The notes: generated by a model not told the origin, from the letters alone. A stretch of 64,000 bases of DNA from Hyaloscypha bicolor E (GCF_002865645.1 NW_020194691.1:682001-746000); one strand, 5' to 3'; shown: positions 21,401 through 30,778, counted from the first letter of the stretch. Translations and numbers: made by a program.

Positions 21401-22803
21401 CCGTGAACCCATTCCATTCGGTCTCGTTGGTATAACCCGTCAAAGATGTTATCGACAATCTTCTTGTATTTATGACTCAAGGGGAACTTTTTCGATGTAA
21501 TCTTCTCGTTCTGCCAGCCTTCGACAAGGGGGATCCTTATATAGTCCTCCTCTGGCATGTCGATTGGGCCTCTGTCGGTCCAACATTCCCGGAACTCGGT
21601 AACGATATCGTACAGGGTATGTGCCGTCCGCACATCTCTATTGTAAATATGCACGCCGTTCTCGTGTACAATCTCCGGTACGTCTTGTGGCTTGTCAATG
21701 CCGAACTTGTATTGCTTATTCTGCCAAGGCTCTTCTGAGTTCGGGTCGGTTTCTTGTGGAATCGTTGGCTCCGTTCCTTCTTGGTTACTCGGAGCTCCAA
21801 AAAAGGCTTGGTCCTCAACGTTCGTTAATTGGCCCAGATTCATATTTGCCAAGATTGTCGTCGCAACGTCTGTATCGTTAACCACGCTAACAAAGTTGGC
21901 ATGATTCAGAATCGCATCCTCTGCACCCGTATAGCTTCCTTGGAAGAAATACGTTCCGTCTTCGGGAACCGGTACATACTGGACTGGAATCATTACCCTT
22001 GACTTCGGGGGAACAATAACCTTTCTGGCTGCAAGAACACGGCATACTACCTTGGGGGCACGATAGAGAACCGTAACGTCTACGATAAGGTTATCGCATG
22101 CACCCACTGTGACCGTGGAGTTCTGGTAATTAATGATCGAGGATGTCTGCCAAAGGAATTCGTTGCCGAGAAGCAGGCCCGGTTCCAGTCGGTCCATGAC
22201 CCACGCCGTAACGAAAATCTTGCCCAAGCATCTCTGGCCACTTGCCGTACCGAGTACGTATATGGGGAAGATCGCTCGCTTCGTAAGTGTAACTTCATTT
22301 AGGATTCCTTTGAAGGATGTGGATTGGGAGGTGTTATACGAAACCTCTTCGTGGCCTTCCAGCCATTCCCGGCCTACGACGGGGCGTGTGCATCCCGTAT
22401 CGATACAGGTTGATTTCGTGGGCCCCCCCGGTCCGAATTGTACATGCATTTTCATATACATATAAGAAATCTCGTCTGCTTTGTATCCGACTTCACGAGG
22501 GATTACTTCAATAACCTTCACCGTAACGGGCTCTACAGCTTCAGGAGTCGTTGCAGTTCCGGCTTCCATTTTGTTACAAGTATTGGTGTAAACGTGTTTG
22601 AACATTTGGGAACAGGACGAGAAAACGTCGTTGCACTTTCTGCAAGTGCGGGACTTGATATTATCGGAGATAGCTAAGTAGAATTCGTCTCGTAGAGATT
22701 GCGTATCATCTACCGGGAAGTCTGGGAAGGTGAACTCCTCTGCGGCAACGTATCCACTGTCTTCCAACTCCTTTTCGTACTCGTCTCTATAATCTTCTGG
22801 CAC
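18499..22803 (-). CDS. pol: Retrotransposon pol: protease, RT, RNase H, integrase, chromodomain
   Basis: A 1434-codon open frame, counted from a GTG at 22803. The same frame is open back to the gag stop at 23179, so the true N-terminus lies upstream or is made by readthrough. Visible in order: a C-x2-C-x12-H-x5-C finger near residues 54-76; protease active site CIDTGC near 133; reverse transcriptase with FIDDIVIFSD (the YxDD position reads FIDD); RNase H with LNSDASQ and the TELEVACLVW helix; integrase zinc motif ending HCPACLLNR; the DDE core with AMDFI, LISDRDRKF and HPQTDGASERKNQ; and at the C-terminus a chromodomain (LEYLIKYLGWGNEHNQWFP). It copies element RNA and integrates the cDNA; the chromodomain usually recognises H3K9-methylated chromatin. 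Pol ends with TGA at 18499-18501. Confidence 0.92.
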   Translation of the reverse strand: MPEDYRDEYEKELEDSGYVAAEEFTFPDFPVDDTQSLRDEFYLAISDNIKSRTCRKCNDVFSSCSQMFKHVYTNTCNKMEAGTATTPEAVEPVTVKVIEVIPREVGYKADEISYMYMKMHVQFGPGGPTKSTCIDTGCTRPVVGREWLEGHEEVSYNTSQSTSFKGILNEVTLTKRAIFPIYVLGTASGQRCLGKIFVTAWVMDRLEPGLLLGNEFLWQTSSIINYQNSTVTVGACDNLIVDVTVLYRAPKVVCRVLAARKVIVPPKSRVMIPVQYVPVPEDGTYFFQGSYTGAEDAILNHANFVSVVNDTDVATTILANMNLGQLTNVEDQAFFGAPSNQEGTEPTIPQETDPNSEEPWQNKQYKFGIDKPQDVPEIVHENGVHIYNRDVRTAHTLYDIVTEFRECWTDRGPIDMPEEDYIRIPLVEGWQNEKITSKKFPLSHKYKKIVDNIFDGLYQRDRMEWVHGPTPFASPVFVVIKERPVIDLRIVNKLAIPDTYPLPLQSDLIEALRGKGAISVIDGSQFFYQFLVAREHRDRFTIVSHRGLERSKVVLMGFRNSVQHVQRFMDKQLRNHAGFARNFIDDIVIFSDTIEQYLQHLRIILELFAELRLFLSAKKSFIGYPSVKLLGHLVDAFGMATIQERVSAFKELTFPITLQALEQYIGMTGWLRAYLPSYAHMVEPMQERKTQLLEAGRKIGAVGGKRKGYCARTKYEPTTQELAAFEKLQSMLTVPRFLVHFSPDRVLLLNSDASQERGFSVMAFHLTPGSVLADVIKKLSASRIQPILFISKALSAAEKRYHATELEVACLVWTCRKLRPMIQSSTNPVVVLTDHRATRGIYDRTSLNTSDVTKANMRLVHASVYLSQFDLDIRHYPGRLNIVPDALSRLDATEKADISNDNELEHIMFAAEIVIDPEFKQKLVTGLWEDSKFARALETLGIKKDDMPEELLKVNAPFQVKGGLLYHVIGNRFRLCIPKGAVKDILHLAHDKFHFGTERTLYELDDFCIPRLTKHLEDYITHCPACLLNRMSRQRPYGELQPIRTPLIPYHTVAMDFILALPVIPAVSPWKIDGFDTFDCIMTQSCKASKKTLLIPGNSEYGAEEWATISVTMWLLCDWGIPKGLISDRDRKFISDFWKRAFAALGTKLLMSTAWHPQTDGASERKNQTVEIGFRYQITMHPFLEWSSFVIPFQAGLNNAYTAAIQTSPNEFVGGFKPATNLTLLTAETQQEPPEIIRKLRQRDAEVAIDFANDAARKYYNAKHKPIIMDIGDWAFLRLHRGYHLPGNPNRKLSEQRTGPFRILRRVGKLAYELELPIGWKIHPVVSVAHLQPAPKGPDPFGREPVEGMQPIEGVEGDDEDWKSWELERIVDKRYTRYGGKENLEYLIKYLGWGNEHNQWFPVELLGNAKELVQEYETRLATKPASCRRGRTRK

Positions 22804-23178
22804 ATCGACGTAATCAGACGCCAGGTTAGCTTTCTCGTTTCGGCGGTATCGATGAAACCGTTGCCCGTCGTACTCTCGCTTGGAGTACCCTTCGTCGAAG
22901 CGAGTCTTGTTCTCTTTGTCTTCTCTGTATACTGCGGTAAGGAGATGTCTGGGTTTTGGCGGTGGGAGGGGTCTCGCATTCTGCTTATAATCAGTACCGT
23001 CTCTTTGTTGAAACTGGCGTGGCTGTTGCCACGGCCGGGGTTGGTAAGGGCGGAATCCGGAAGTGGTGCCCTGACGGTTACCGTTTCGCGGATATCTGGG
23101 ATTTATACCTCTGGTATCGAAGCGTAGGGCTGGTCGAGTCGAGGCGTTACGAGAACGTCTCGCTACGATTATGTCTTG

Positions 23179-24444
23179 CTATGCTTCCTGCTTATTGGCC
23201 AAGTTCTTGAGCCATTCTGACGCCAGTGTCTTCTCGTCCGGGGCGGAGATATGCAGTCGCAGCTCCGGGTCGAGATTATTGTATATATGAGAGAGCTGTT
23301 GGTATGGCTTGTCCATTTCCGCGGCTTTTGCGTATCTTATAATCATTACTGTATATCCGCGAATATTGCGACCTTTCTTTGCGTCTTCCATAGTGTATTT
23401 TTCGTCTTGGAGCTTTTTCATTGCTTTGGGTACGGAGTCTTTAAAGCGGTCTACTAAGTGCTTTGCCCACAACATAACTCCCTCCGGTGCGAATTGAAAG
23501 GCGAGTTTCGTCGTTTCTTCGATTTCCTCTGTATACCATCTCTGAGCCACTCTACGTAGGCAAGTATACAAGTTCGTACGTACGATGCTTTTACGTCCTC
23601 CTTGTGTATTGAATTGAAAGGCGTTAACGAAAAGATATACATTTCTCCAGACGGTAGCCTTTCCTTGATATTCGTAATCTTCTGCATTTGCGGAATTATC
23701 GGGTTCGAAAAAACCAATATCTTCTGGATTCCACCTCAAGGAAATCCCGCTCGCATTAACCATATCGTATCCATTACCGAAGCTCTGGTTCCCATTATCG
23801 AAACCATTATTTTCTCTACTGCCTCCATTATTCGCTCCAGCTCCGTTGCCGCCAAGCGACTGGCGTCTCTGGTATCTGTCGCATTCATCCAGTGCTCGTA
23901 TAATGAGTACGGCTATTTCGGTGGCCATTTCTGGGGAAAGAAGGTGCTCTCGCACTGGGGCTGTGCCAGCCGCATTACCGCCATTGTTATTCATTCTAGG
24001 AATCTCTTCGGTCCTATCACTATTCGGTTCCGAAGGTTGGCGGCTTGGTTGAGGCTCTGCACTGGTTTCGGTGTGGCGATCGTTGTTTTTAACGCTCCTT
24101 CCGGTTTTGGCTATATCTTCGTTCTGCGGCGGGAAGTATTTGTCTGCGAGGAGGGCGAATTTCTTAATAGCGGCGTTGAATGCGGATCTGTCAATGGCCT
24201 ATATACTCGGTGGGGCTGGGTAAGAAGGTTGTTGTGCAGTTGCGAGTTCGTCGATCGAGGCTGACCGGCTATGGCGACCACCTTGCGTCGTATTCGAGAC
24301 TGCAGCGGGATATTGTAGGACCAGGCGGTCGATAATATCATCAATGGTCTGCGTTCTCTCTGCGAATCGATGGCCGGTTGCTCGGAACTGATTGAATTGA
24401 TGAGCGAGGTTGATGAAGTCCTGTGGGAAGGTCGAACTCGTCAT
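23179..24444 (-). CDS. gag: Retrotransposon gag, with one internal stop
   Basis: The frame runs from the Met at 24444 (MTSSTFPQDF) to the TAG at 23179-23181, about 420 sense codons, with one internal TAG at 24199-24201. The segment downstream of that stop, including the Met at 23994, is open. The central part has the helical layout of Retrotrans_gag proteins (WNPEDIGFFEPD, then VWRNVYLFVNAFQF, then RRVAQRWYTEEIEE and LWAKHLVDRFKD). The N-terminal half is low-complexity, Asn/Gly-rich. No CCHC knuckle is found in gag itself. Gag forms the virus-like particle. The internal TAG follows ATA; a CAG-to-TAG RIP change is the simplest origin, although readthrough cannot be excluded. Confidence 0.8.
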
Positions 24445-24534
24445 TGAGCACGGCTCGTACCCTTCAGGGTTGTCGGATTATGGGCGGAAACGCTGCCAAA
24501 ATGAAGAGGTTCCCAGGTCGTATCGCAATATGTG

Positions 24535-24555
24535 CGAATCCGACGATTGCTACCA
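24535..24555 (-). other. Candidate primer-binding site of the retrotransposon
   Basis: On the minus strand, two bases after the 5' LTR, the sequence TGGTAGCAATCGTCGGATTC begins with the TGG that pairs with a tRNA 3' CCA. Its complement ends ..CGAATCC-GACGATTGCTA-CCA, which looks like a T-arm followed by an acceptor stem. The donor tRNA is not identified. Confidence 0.6.
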
Positions 24556-24557
24556 CT

Positions 24558-24694
24558 TGTTACACAAGAGGAGTGAATTGAGTGAAGTGTGAAAGATGAT
24601 CAATTACTACGTAAGGGGAGCGCTACTTCTAAGATATCGCTTACGTCATGTTACGCTAACGTGACCTTCATCATTCATCATCTACGACGTAATA
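24558..24694 (-). repeat. 5' LTR (right copy)
   Basis: 137 bp; ends ..CGTAATA where the other copy ends ..CGTAACA, so the terminal CA has become TA. It is followed by the CTAGT target duplication. Confidence 0.92.
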
Positions 24695-27600
24695 CTAGTT
24701 CCGAATTACTTATTAATAGAACCCTACTACCCGTTTTAAGGCCTTATACTTCTACTCTTAACTAGTTAGTAACCGGTTTATAACTAGTCGGTTAGAATAA
24801 AGATCCGCTAATTACCTCTTACTTCTTGTCTTTTCTTAGTACTTTATCCTCTTTACCTAACTAGTCTCTAACTAGTTATTTTCTAGTTCTAGATAAAGAT
24901 CTTATACTAGTATTACTAACTAGTCTATAACTAGATATATCTTCTCTAGAAATTCCCGAATTCCCAAAATAAGTATTAGTTTTAGATAAAGTACCGAAAC
25001 CGACTTAAGAAATAACTAGTTAATAATAAGTTAAGTAGCCTTTATTCTATAATAATCTAATATTACTAGATAATAGTTCAAGCAGGAAACGGAAGCTAAC
25101 TAGTTATTTACTAGTTTCCTCGAGATATATTAGAAATATAGCTTTATCTATTTTATCTATTTCTATATATAATTTAAAGAAAACTAAATAATTTAATTTA
25201 AATTTTAAATATTACTATTTAATTTTATTTATATTTTATTAATTAATATTTATTATTATTATTATTATTTCTTTCGAGTTATACTTTTCTCTTATATAAA
25301 ACTAGTTAGAGACTAGTTCCTAACTAGTCTTATTCTAGATAATAATTACTTTTACTTTTTTTTATCTCTTATTTATAAAAAACTTAGTAATTTCCCTTAT
25401 TTTAGTAATAAATAATATAATAAAAGAAATAATAACTAGCTACTAACTAGTTATTAACTAGATAAAGCCTCCTTAGAATCTGAATTTTCCTCTTCTAATA
25501 AATATATATAAATAGCTAATACTTTACCTGCTTTTAAATTAAGCTTTTAAATATAATAATCTCTTTTTTTAATTATATTAAATATTTATTTAGAAAAACT
25601 TATATTATACTAACTATACTTTACTCTAGTTATAAACCAAGTTATAACCGAATTGATTTCTCGACTATTAATTTACTATATACTAAACTAGTTAGTAACC
25701 GGTTATTAATTAGAAAATAACTAGTTAATTACCTTTTTAATACTTTAAGCTAATTTTAATAAATACCTATTTAATTTGTTTTTTAATAGATAGATTTAAG
25801 GGTATTAATATAATATTATATAGAAATAAATAAGTTATAATTTATTAAGCTATAATACTTATTAAGACTACTAAGAATTAACTAGTAATTATATTAGTAA
25901 GTAAAGTTTCGGACTTTTTTATTAGAATTAGTCTTTAACTAGTTAAAAAGTAATTAAACTTCCTTACAAGATTCTAGCCTTAAAATTAACTTAATATTAT
26001 AATATAATAGATAGCTTTAAAATATTCGAATATTTTACTTAAAATAAACTAAATAATAAATTAAAATACAAGAAATATATTATTACTAAATATATTAAGA
26101 ATTAAAAGAATAAAGATATACTTTAAGGCCTAAACTAGTTAGTAACCAGTTACTAACTAGATTATAACCGGTTTAGTAAGAAAGATTACTATATATTTAC
26201 TTCTTATATATATTAGCTAATATATTTTAAAACCCTATATAATAAATATAATAAAATTGAATTAATTACTTTATAACTTTAAATAAGTTCCGGAAAAGTA
26301 TTAAGAATACTTTTTTATATATTATAGTTATATTTTTATTAATATAAATTCATATAACTATAAATACTAATTAGTTAATAACTAGTTACTAACTAGTAAT
26401 AAACTAGTTTAAATTAAGGAACTTATATTTTTGGCTATTATTATTATAGCACCTAAAGATAATCTTAGTTATCTTACTATAAATATATTTAAAAGTTATA
26501 TTAACTTAGATAAACTTTAATTAAATAAAATTCTTTACTTACTAGTAAGTAAAATAATATATAAGTTAATTTCTATTAGTATTATTAATAATTTCTTAAA
26601 TATAGATATTATTTATATAATATTATTAGTAGTATTTATAAATTATACCTAAAAACCAATTAATTACTAGTTTCTTTCTAGATTATAACTAGTTAGGAAC
26701 TACTTACTAATAAAATCCATTCTTTATAAATATTTTAAAACTCGTAAAATATAAATATAATATTACTATAAGTTATTATTATTTAAAGATAAATAAATAT
26801 TAGAAATAAATAAAGCATTATATTCTTAAAGAAATTATAATATATATAGGCTTCTGAGAAATTCGCTTATAATAAGAATTTTTAATATAACTAGTTTTTT
26901 ACTAGTAAATAACCGGTTAGTAACTAGTCTTAACTTACTATAGGTTAATATTAATAAATTATATTTCCTTATTAATATAGTAATTACTTAAAAAATCTCT
27001 TATAGTATTTTTATTAGAGATAATAATAAATATATATAAGATCCTTTAGTAAATAGAAATATCTAAGGATAATTTTTAATATTTTTAGGAACTATAAAAG
27101 CCATATTAATATTATATTTATACTTCTTATAGCTTCTCGTACTAGTTTTATAAATCTCTACTAGTTATATATTAGTTATTAACCGGTTAATAACCGGTTT
27201 ATTACTAGATAATTAACTTATTATATAATTTTCTTATTACTTTTATTTTCTTAATTATTATATAATATTATATTTATACTTTATTATAATATAAAAATAA
27301 GGTTTAAAGATAAGATAGATTAAAGATATAAAATATCTTAAAATTATTCTAATAATAATAAATACTATTATTAGACTAATATCTAAAGTAACTAATATTA
27401 TATTAAGAAGCTCTTATAATCTTAGACTAGTTAGTAACTAGTAAAAAACTAGTAAAAGACTAGAAACTTACTAAATCTATAGAGCTTTAAAGTATAGGCT
27501 TCCCTATATATCTTCTATATAGTATATAAGGCTAGTTTTCGTAATAGTTCTTTTATAAAATAAGGAAAAGTTCTTCTATTAATTAAAAAATATCCGAATC

Positions 27601-28705
27601 TTGAGCTTATAATAATAAGTTAATAACTAGTTACTATCTAGTTACTTTAAGTAATATAAACTATATATTATTAATCTTAGTATAATTAGAAAAGTCTTAT
27701 AATTATAAATAAAGATATAAATAGATTTTTATACTAGTATATTAAAACCTTATTAAATATATTATTATATTATTAAGGAAATTACTTTTTATATTCCGAT
27801 AATTTAGCTTTTATTTACTATATTAAATCTAGAAGTAATTAATAACCAGTTATTAATCGGTTATAAAATAATAACTTATATTTCTATATATTACTTTAAT
27901 CTTTACTTTTATATAACTCCTTATATTAATAATATAAAGTATACTATTTAGTAAGCTCTTAGGATATTTAGGTATAGAAATTTAATATTATATATTATTT
28001 ATAGCTAACTCAGTAGTTTTAGATTTCTATATAAGATATTATATAGATTAAGAGAACTCCAGAGTATTAGTAATAGTTTAGTTAGCCTATAACTAGTTAG
28101 TAATTATAAAATAACTAGTTTTTAACTAGTTAATTATATAGATTACTTTTCTTATAGTTTTTTGCCTATTAGCTTATTAAGTTAAGAAACTCTTTATTAA
28201 GAGTTAAGTTAAAGATAAGTTAATTCTTTATTATAAAAAAGAAAGATTATAAGAGAAAGAGGTTATAAAAAAAGAAGACTTATTATTTTTATTAAGAAAT
28301 TTAACTTTTAAGAGATAATTCTTAGAACTATATTTAAAGCCAGAACCGGTTATTAACTAATTTATAACTAGCTATTTCCTATATTAGTATTTAGCCTTAA
28401 AATTAAATATATTACTTAAAATACTAAAATACTAGTTATAAACTAGTCTCTAACTAGTCTTACTACTATTTGGCTTTGAAATTAAAGCCCTGTTCTTTAT
28501 TAATAGATAACTAGTTATTAACTAATTCTTAAGTAACCCTACTATTATCTAGCTTTAAAGTTAAAGTATACTGCTCTTTATTAACTATTAGCTAGTTATA
28601 GACTAATCCCTAACTAGTACTACTCCTATATTAGTATCTTGCTTTAAAAGCAAGATTATTTTAAGTAGCTATAAGAGGAAAAGCAAAGTCTTGGTAGCCG
28701 GTACC
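24695..28705. repeat. Field of 11-bp-phased AACYRGTT palindromes (right part)
   Basis: Continuation of the same repeat field beyond the nested retrotransposon. Examples are AACTAGTTAGTAACCGGTT at about 24765, AACTAGTTAGTAACCAGTT at about 26132 and the pair AACCGGTTAATAACCGGTT at about 27180. Composition, octamer spacing and lack of genes match 14041-16421, which shows that the retrotransposon split one sequence. Confidence 0.75.
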
Positions 28706-28805
28706 GGTCCGTAACCGGTTAGGACCCACCTGCCTTTTTTTCTATTTTCGGAAATTTTTAGCGCGTATTGTGGGGCGAAAAAACGGCCCCGAGCACAATG
28801 ATCCC
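28706..28805 (-). repeat. Right terminal inverted repeat of the 18.6-kb element
   Basis: Mirror of the left repeat, ending CGGCCCCGAGCACAATGATCCC just before the second GATGGCATC. Just inside it, GGTACCGGTCCGTAACCGGTT continues the 11-bp octamer phasing. Confidence 0.85.
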
Positions 28806-28814
28806 GATGGCATC
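28806..28814 (+). repeat. 9-bp target-site duplication, right copy
   Basis: GATGGCATC, identical to 10172-10180. Confidence 0.8.
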
Positions 28815-29202
28815 TGTAGGTTGTGAAGGGGGAAATTCGCTTAAGCCTCAGGCACGCATTTCGCTTAATTATCGCGCTAAGGAGTATTTTAGCCTCGCTC
28901 CCAAGCTTCTACGAGCTTCACGCCTCTCTTCTAGAAAATACCATAGTTCTAGAAATCTCTCTGTTGTTACGTGACGTGTGTTTTTACCCGGTTGATCGGT
29001 TGACCTGGTACATGGTTCACTTCTGCCTATTTGTCCTCTGGATCTCAAGGTAACCTTACTTCTTCACGTGTTGGGCATTGTCAGGCTTGCACGTGGGCTG
29101 GTTGGCCAAGAAATCCGCCAACAAAGTCAACGCTCGTACGACATCGGATACTAAAGGACATTATTAGCTAGAAAGACTCCGGCCGTGGCTAGTAACAACA
29201 GA
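28815..29202. promoter_or_regulatory. Upstream region of the BTB gene
   Basis: About 390 bp of normal-composition DNA between the TIR element and the BTB start. It contains CACGTG E-box type words near 29065 and 29090 and TTACGTGACG near 28968. Since the large element inserted at 28805, all more distant upstream control DNA of this gene has been displaced by 18.6 kb. Confidence 0.4.
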
Positions 29203-30235
29203 ATGGCGCTCTCAGTCCCGGACCAGGTCACATCAATCAATACTACCATACACCTAGACAGCAGCGGAGACCTTCGTCTGCAAGTCGGCCCAGAGCAACA
29301 GAACTACATTGTTTGCTCCAAGACCATGGAGCGCACTTCCACCGTCTGGAAGAAGATGCTGTCTGGAGGTTTCGCGGAATCCAAGCCCATGAATACCAAC
29401 ACGGAATGGGTTGTTACCCTGCCAGAGGACATGCCCAAACCAATGCTAATCGTTTTGAATATCATCCACAGCCGATTTTCCTTGGTCCCTGAGAAACTGA
29501 CTGTGTTGGAACTGTACCACATCCTCGTCCTTACCGAGAAATATGATATCACTGAAATGACTCGTCCGTGGGCCCGTCAATGGATGAGCTGCGTCCGAAA
29601 TACAAACAACCCATTGCTGATGTGGATTGCATGGGGGTTAGGCGATGCGACTATGTTCGTCGTGACAGCGGATATGCTGGTCATGAGATGCACAGTTGAC
29701 ACAGACGGGAGATTAGTTACGCCAAAGGGGTGGTACTTGGACGATGCGAGATTTGATGCCCTTCGTCCTCATGATATCCTAGGTTCGACCACTATGAGAT
29801 TAGATTATAATAGAGTCCTTACACCTGTCGCTAATACAAGGAGCAGATCACATTGCCGCCCTTCGCTTGCAGCTGCTTACGACTATCCTCTCGCCGCTTG
29901 ACCTGCTTATCAGTGTACTGAAGAAAGCAAAATATGATTGCTGCTCGCTATGCGCCATGACAATGCTAGGCTCGCTGATTATCTCGGCGGCCAAGGCGGG
30001 CCTGGATCCAATCCCAAGATCTGGGAGTGAATTCCGGGGCAGTGTAAAAGAACTAGTGGAGAAGTTGGATGGGTTAAGCGTCACATTCCCGCACAAAAAT
30101 AAAAAGACGGTTGACCCTTTACCTACGCTGAGAAGTCTGACTCAGGAGGCGATCAAAAATAAGCAGCAAACTGTTCCGGCCGTCTATCTGAACCGCCTTG
30201 TCAAACATAGCAAGAAGGTTGGACTGTTGCAATAA
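29203..30235 (+). CDS. BTB/POZ-domain protein
   Basis: Two exons, 29203-29782 and 29841-30235, with a 58-bp intron (donor GTTCGA, branch GCTAATA, acceptor ACAAG) that joins in phase; about 324 residues. The N-terminal half matches fungal BTB/POZ proteins: SGDLRLQVG, YIVCSKTMERTSTVWKKML (the BTB core where self-association occurs), MLIVLNIIHSRF and the LTVLELYHILVLTEKYDITE helix. The C-terminal half (exon 2) is helical with CCSLCAMTMLG and belongs to the same fungus-specific family. BTB domains mediate protein-protein contacts, often as Cullin-3 adaptors; no other recognised domain is present. The GTG at 29185 is in frame, but the ATG at 29203 is preferred. Confidence 0.78.
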
Positions 30236-30778
30236 AGACGCTTATACCGTTGAACGTGGACCGTGCTCGGAATCTTTGTGGGCGAAAATGGGGCGAGACT
30301 GATTTTACGAGTGACTGTAAAGGTAATTACGGTGAGCAAGTGGCTAAGGAGTCACCTTGAATGGCTGAAAGTGGCAATCTTGGCTCAAAAATATCTGGGA
30401 AACAAGATGTTTGGAAAGGACTGAATGTTCAAGAATTTTGATTTTGAATTGAATTTTGACGATTTTGCTTTCAGGTACTTAAAATACAGGACTGTATTTT
30501 AAGTAGTCACAAATGAGTGTCTATGATATTCATGATTTCCGTATCGCTACATGCCACTCGATTCGTGCATTTCGTGACCTCTAACTCGACTAAGATACTG
30601 GAATTGCCCAGCATCACGTAGACTCACGTCAATAGCTTTGTGAAACGAAGCTGGGCGGTACAGTATCTGTTCATTGAACAGAGATGTGCTCGCAGGTATT
30701 CTGCGATATGATACAGGAAACCGGAAAGCCGGTAGATCCGGTCAGAGTATGGGAAGGTCTTTACAGCAACTGGACTTA
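30236..30778. other. Intergenic with a perfect 13-bp hairpin
   Basis: No gene is visible. At 30477-30504 the sequence ACTTAAAATACAG-GA-CTGTATTTTAAGT forms a perfect 13-bp inverted repeat with a 2-bp loop. It could be a cruciform site, the core of a small palindromic transposon end, or a 3' processing feature. Confidence 0.5.

Larger units (their letters stand above)
16422..24694 (-). mobile_element. Ty3/gypsy chromovirus LTR retrotransposon, nested
   Basis: 8273 bp, transcribed leftward. It is bounded by 137-bp LTRs (16422-16558 and 24558-24694) with TGTTAC..GTAACA ends and by the 5-bp target duplication CTAGT (16417-16421 and 24695-24699). Order on the minus strand: 5' LTR, primer-binding site, gag, pol (protease, RT, RNase H, integrase with chromodomain), then an extra ORF, then the 3' LTR. 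Base composition is ordinary for this genome while its surroundings are AT-degraded, so it arrived after the main RIP wave. The LTRs differ at only about three sites. All coding parts lie in one reading frame broken by three stop codons, so this copy is probably inactive or nearly so. Confidence 0.92.
10181..28805. mobile_element. 18.6-kb TIR element with 9-bp TSD (Mutator-like?), hosting a nested retrotransposon
   Basis: The two ends, 10181-10280 and 28706-28805, are inverted copies of a 100-bp sequence and are flanked by the perfect direct repeat GATGGCATC. Without the nested LTR retrotransposon (8.27 kb) and its 5-bp duplication, the element is about 10.3 kb. I see no reading frame above about 60 codons in its own DNA: 10281-14040 is almost pure A/T, while 14041-16421 and 24695-28705 are AT-rich and full of phased AACYRGTT palindromes. 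Long TIRs with 8-11-bp duplications are typical of Mutator-like elements; KDZ-type elements have duplications of similar length and are the main alternative. No transposase remnant is recognisable, so the family assignment is inference. The element lies between the MYND gene and the BTB gene. Confidence 0.78.

Noticed and set aside
22710..23210. Frameshift between gag and pol
   Set aside because: Careful reading shows that the frame is continuous from the gag stop into pol; only a TAG separates them.
10181..28805. Starship-type giant element
   Set aside because: No DUF3435-like tyrosine-recombinase frame at an edge and no cargo genes; the long TIRs and 9-bp duplication fit a DDE-type transposon better.
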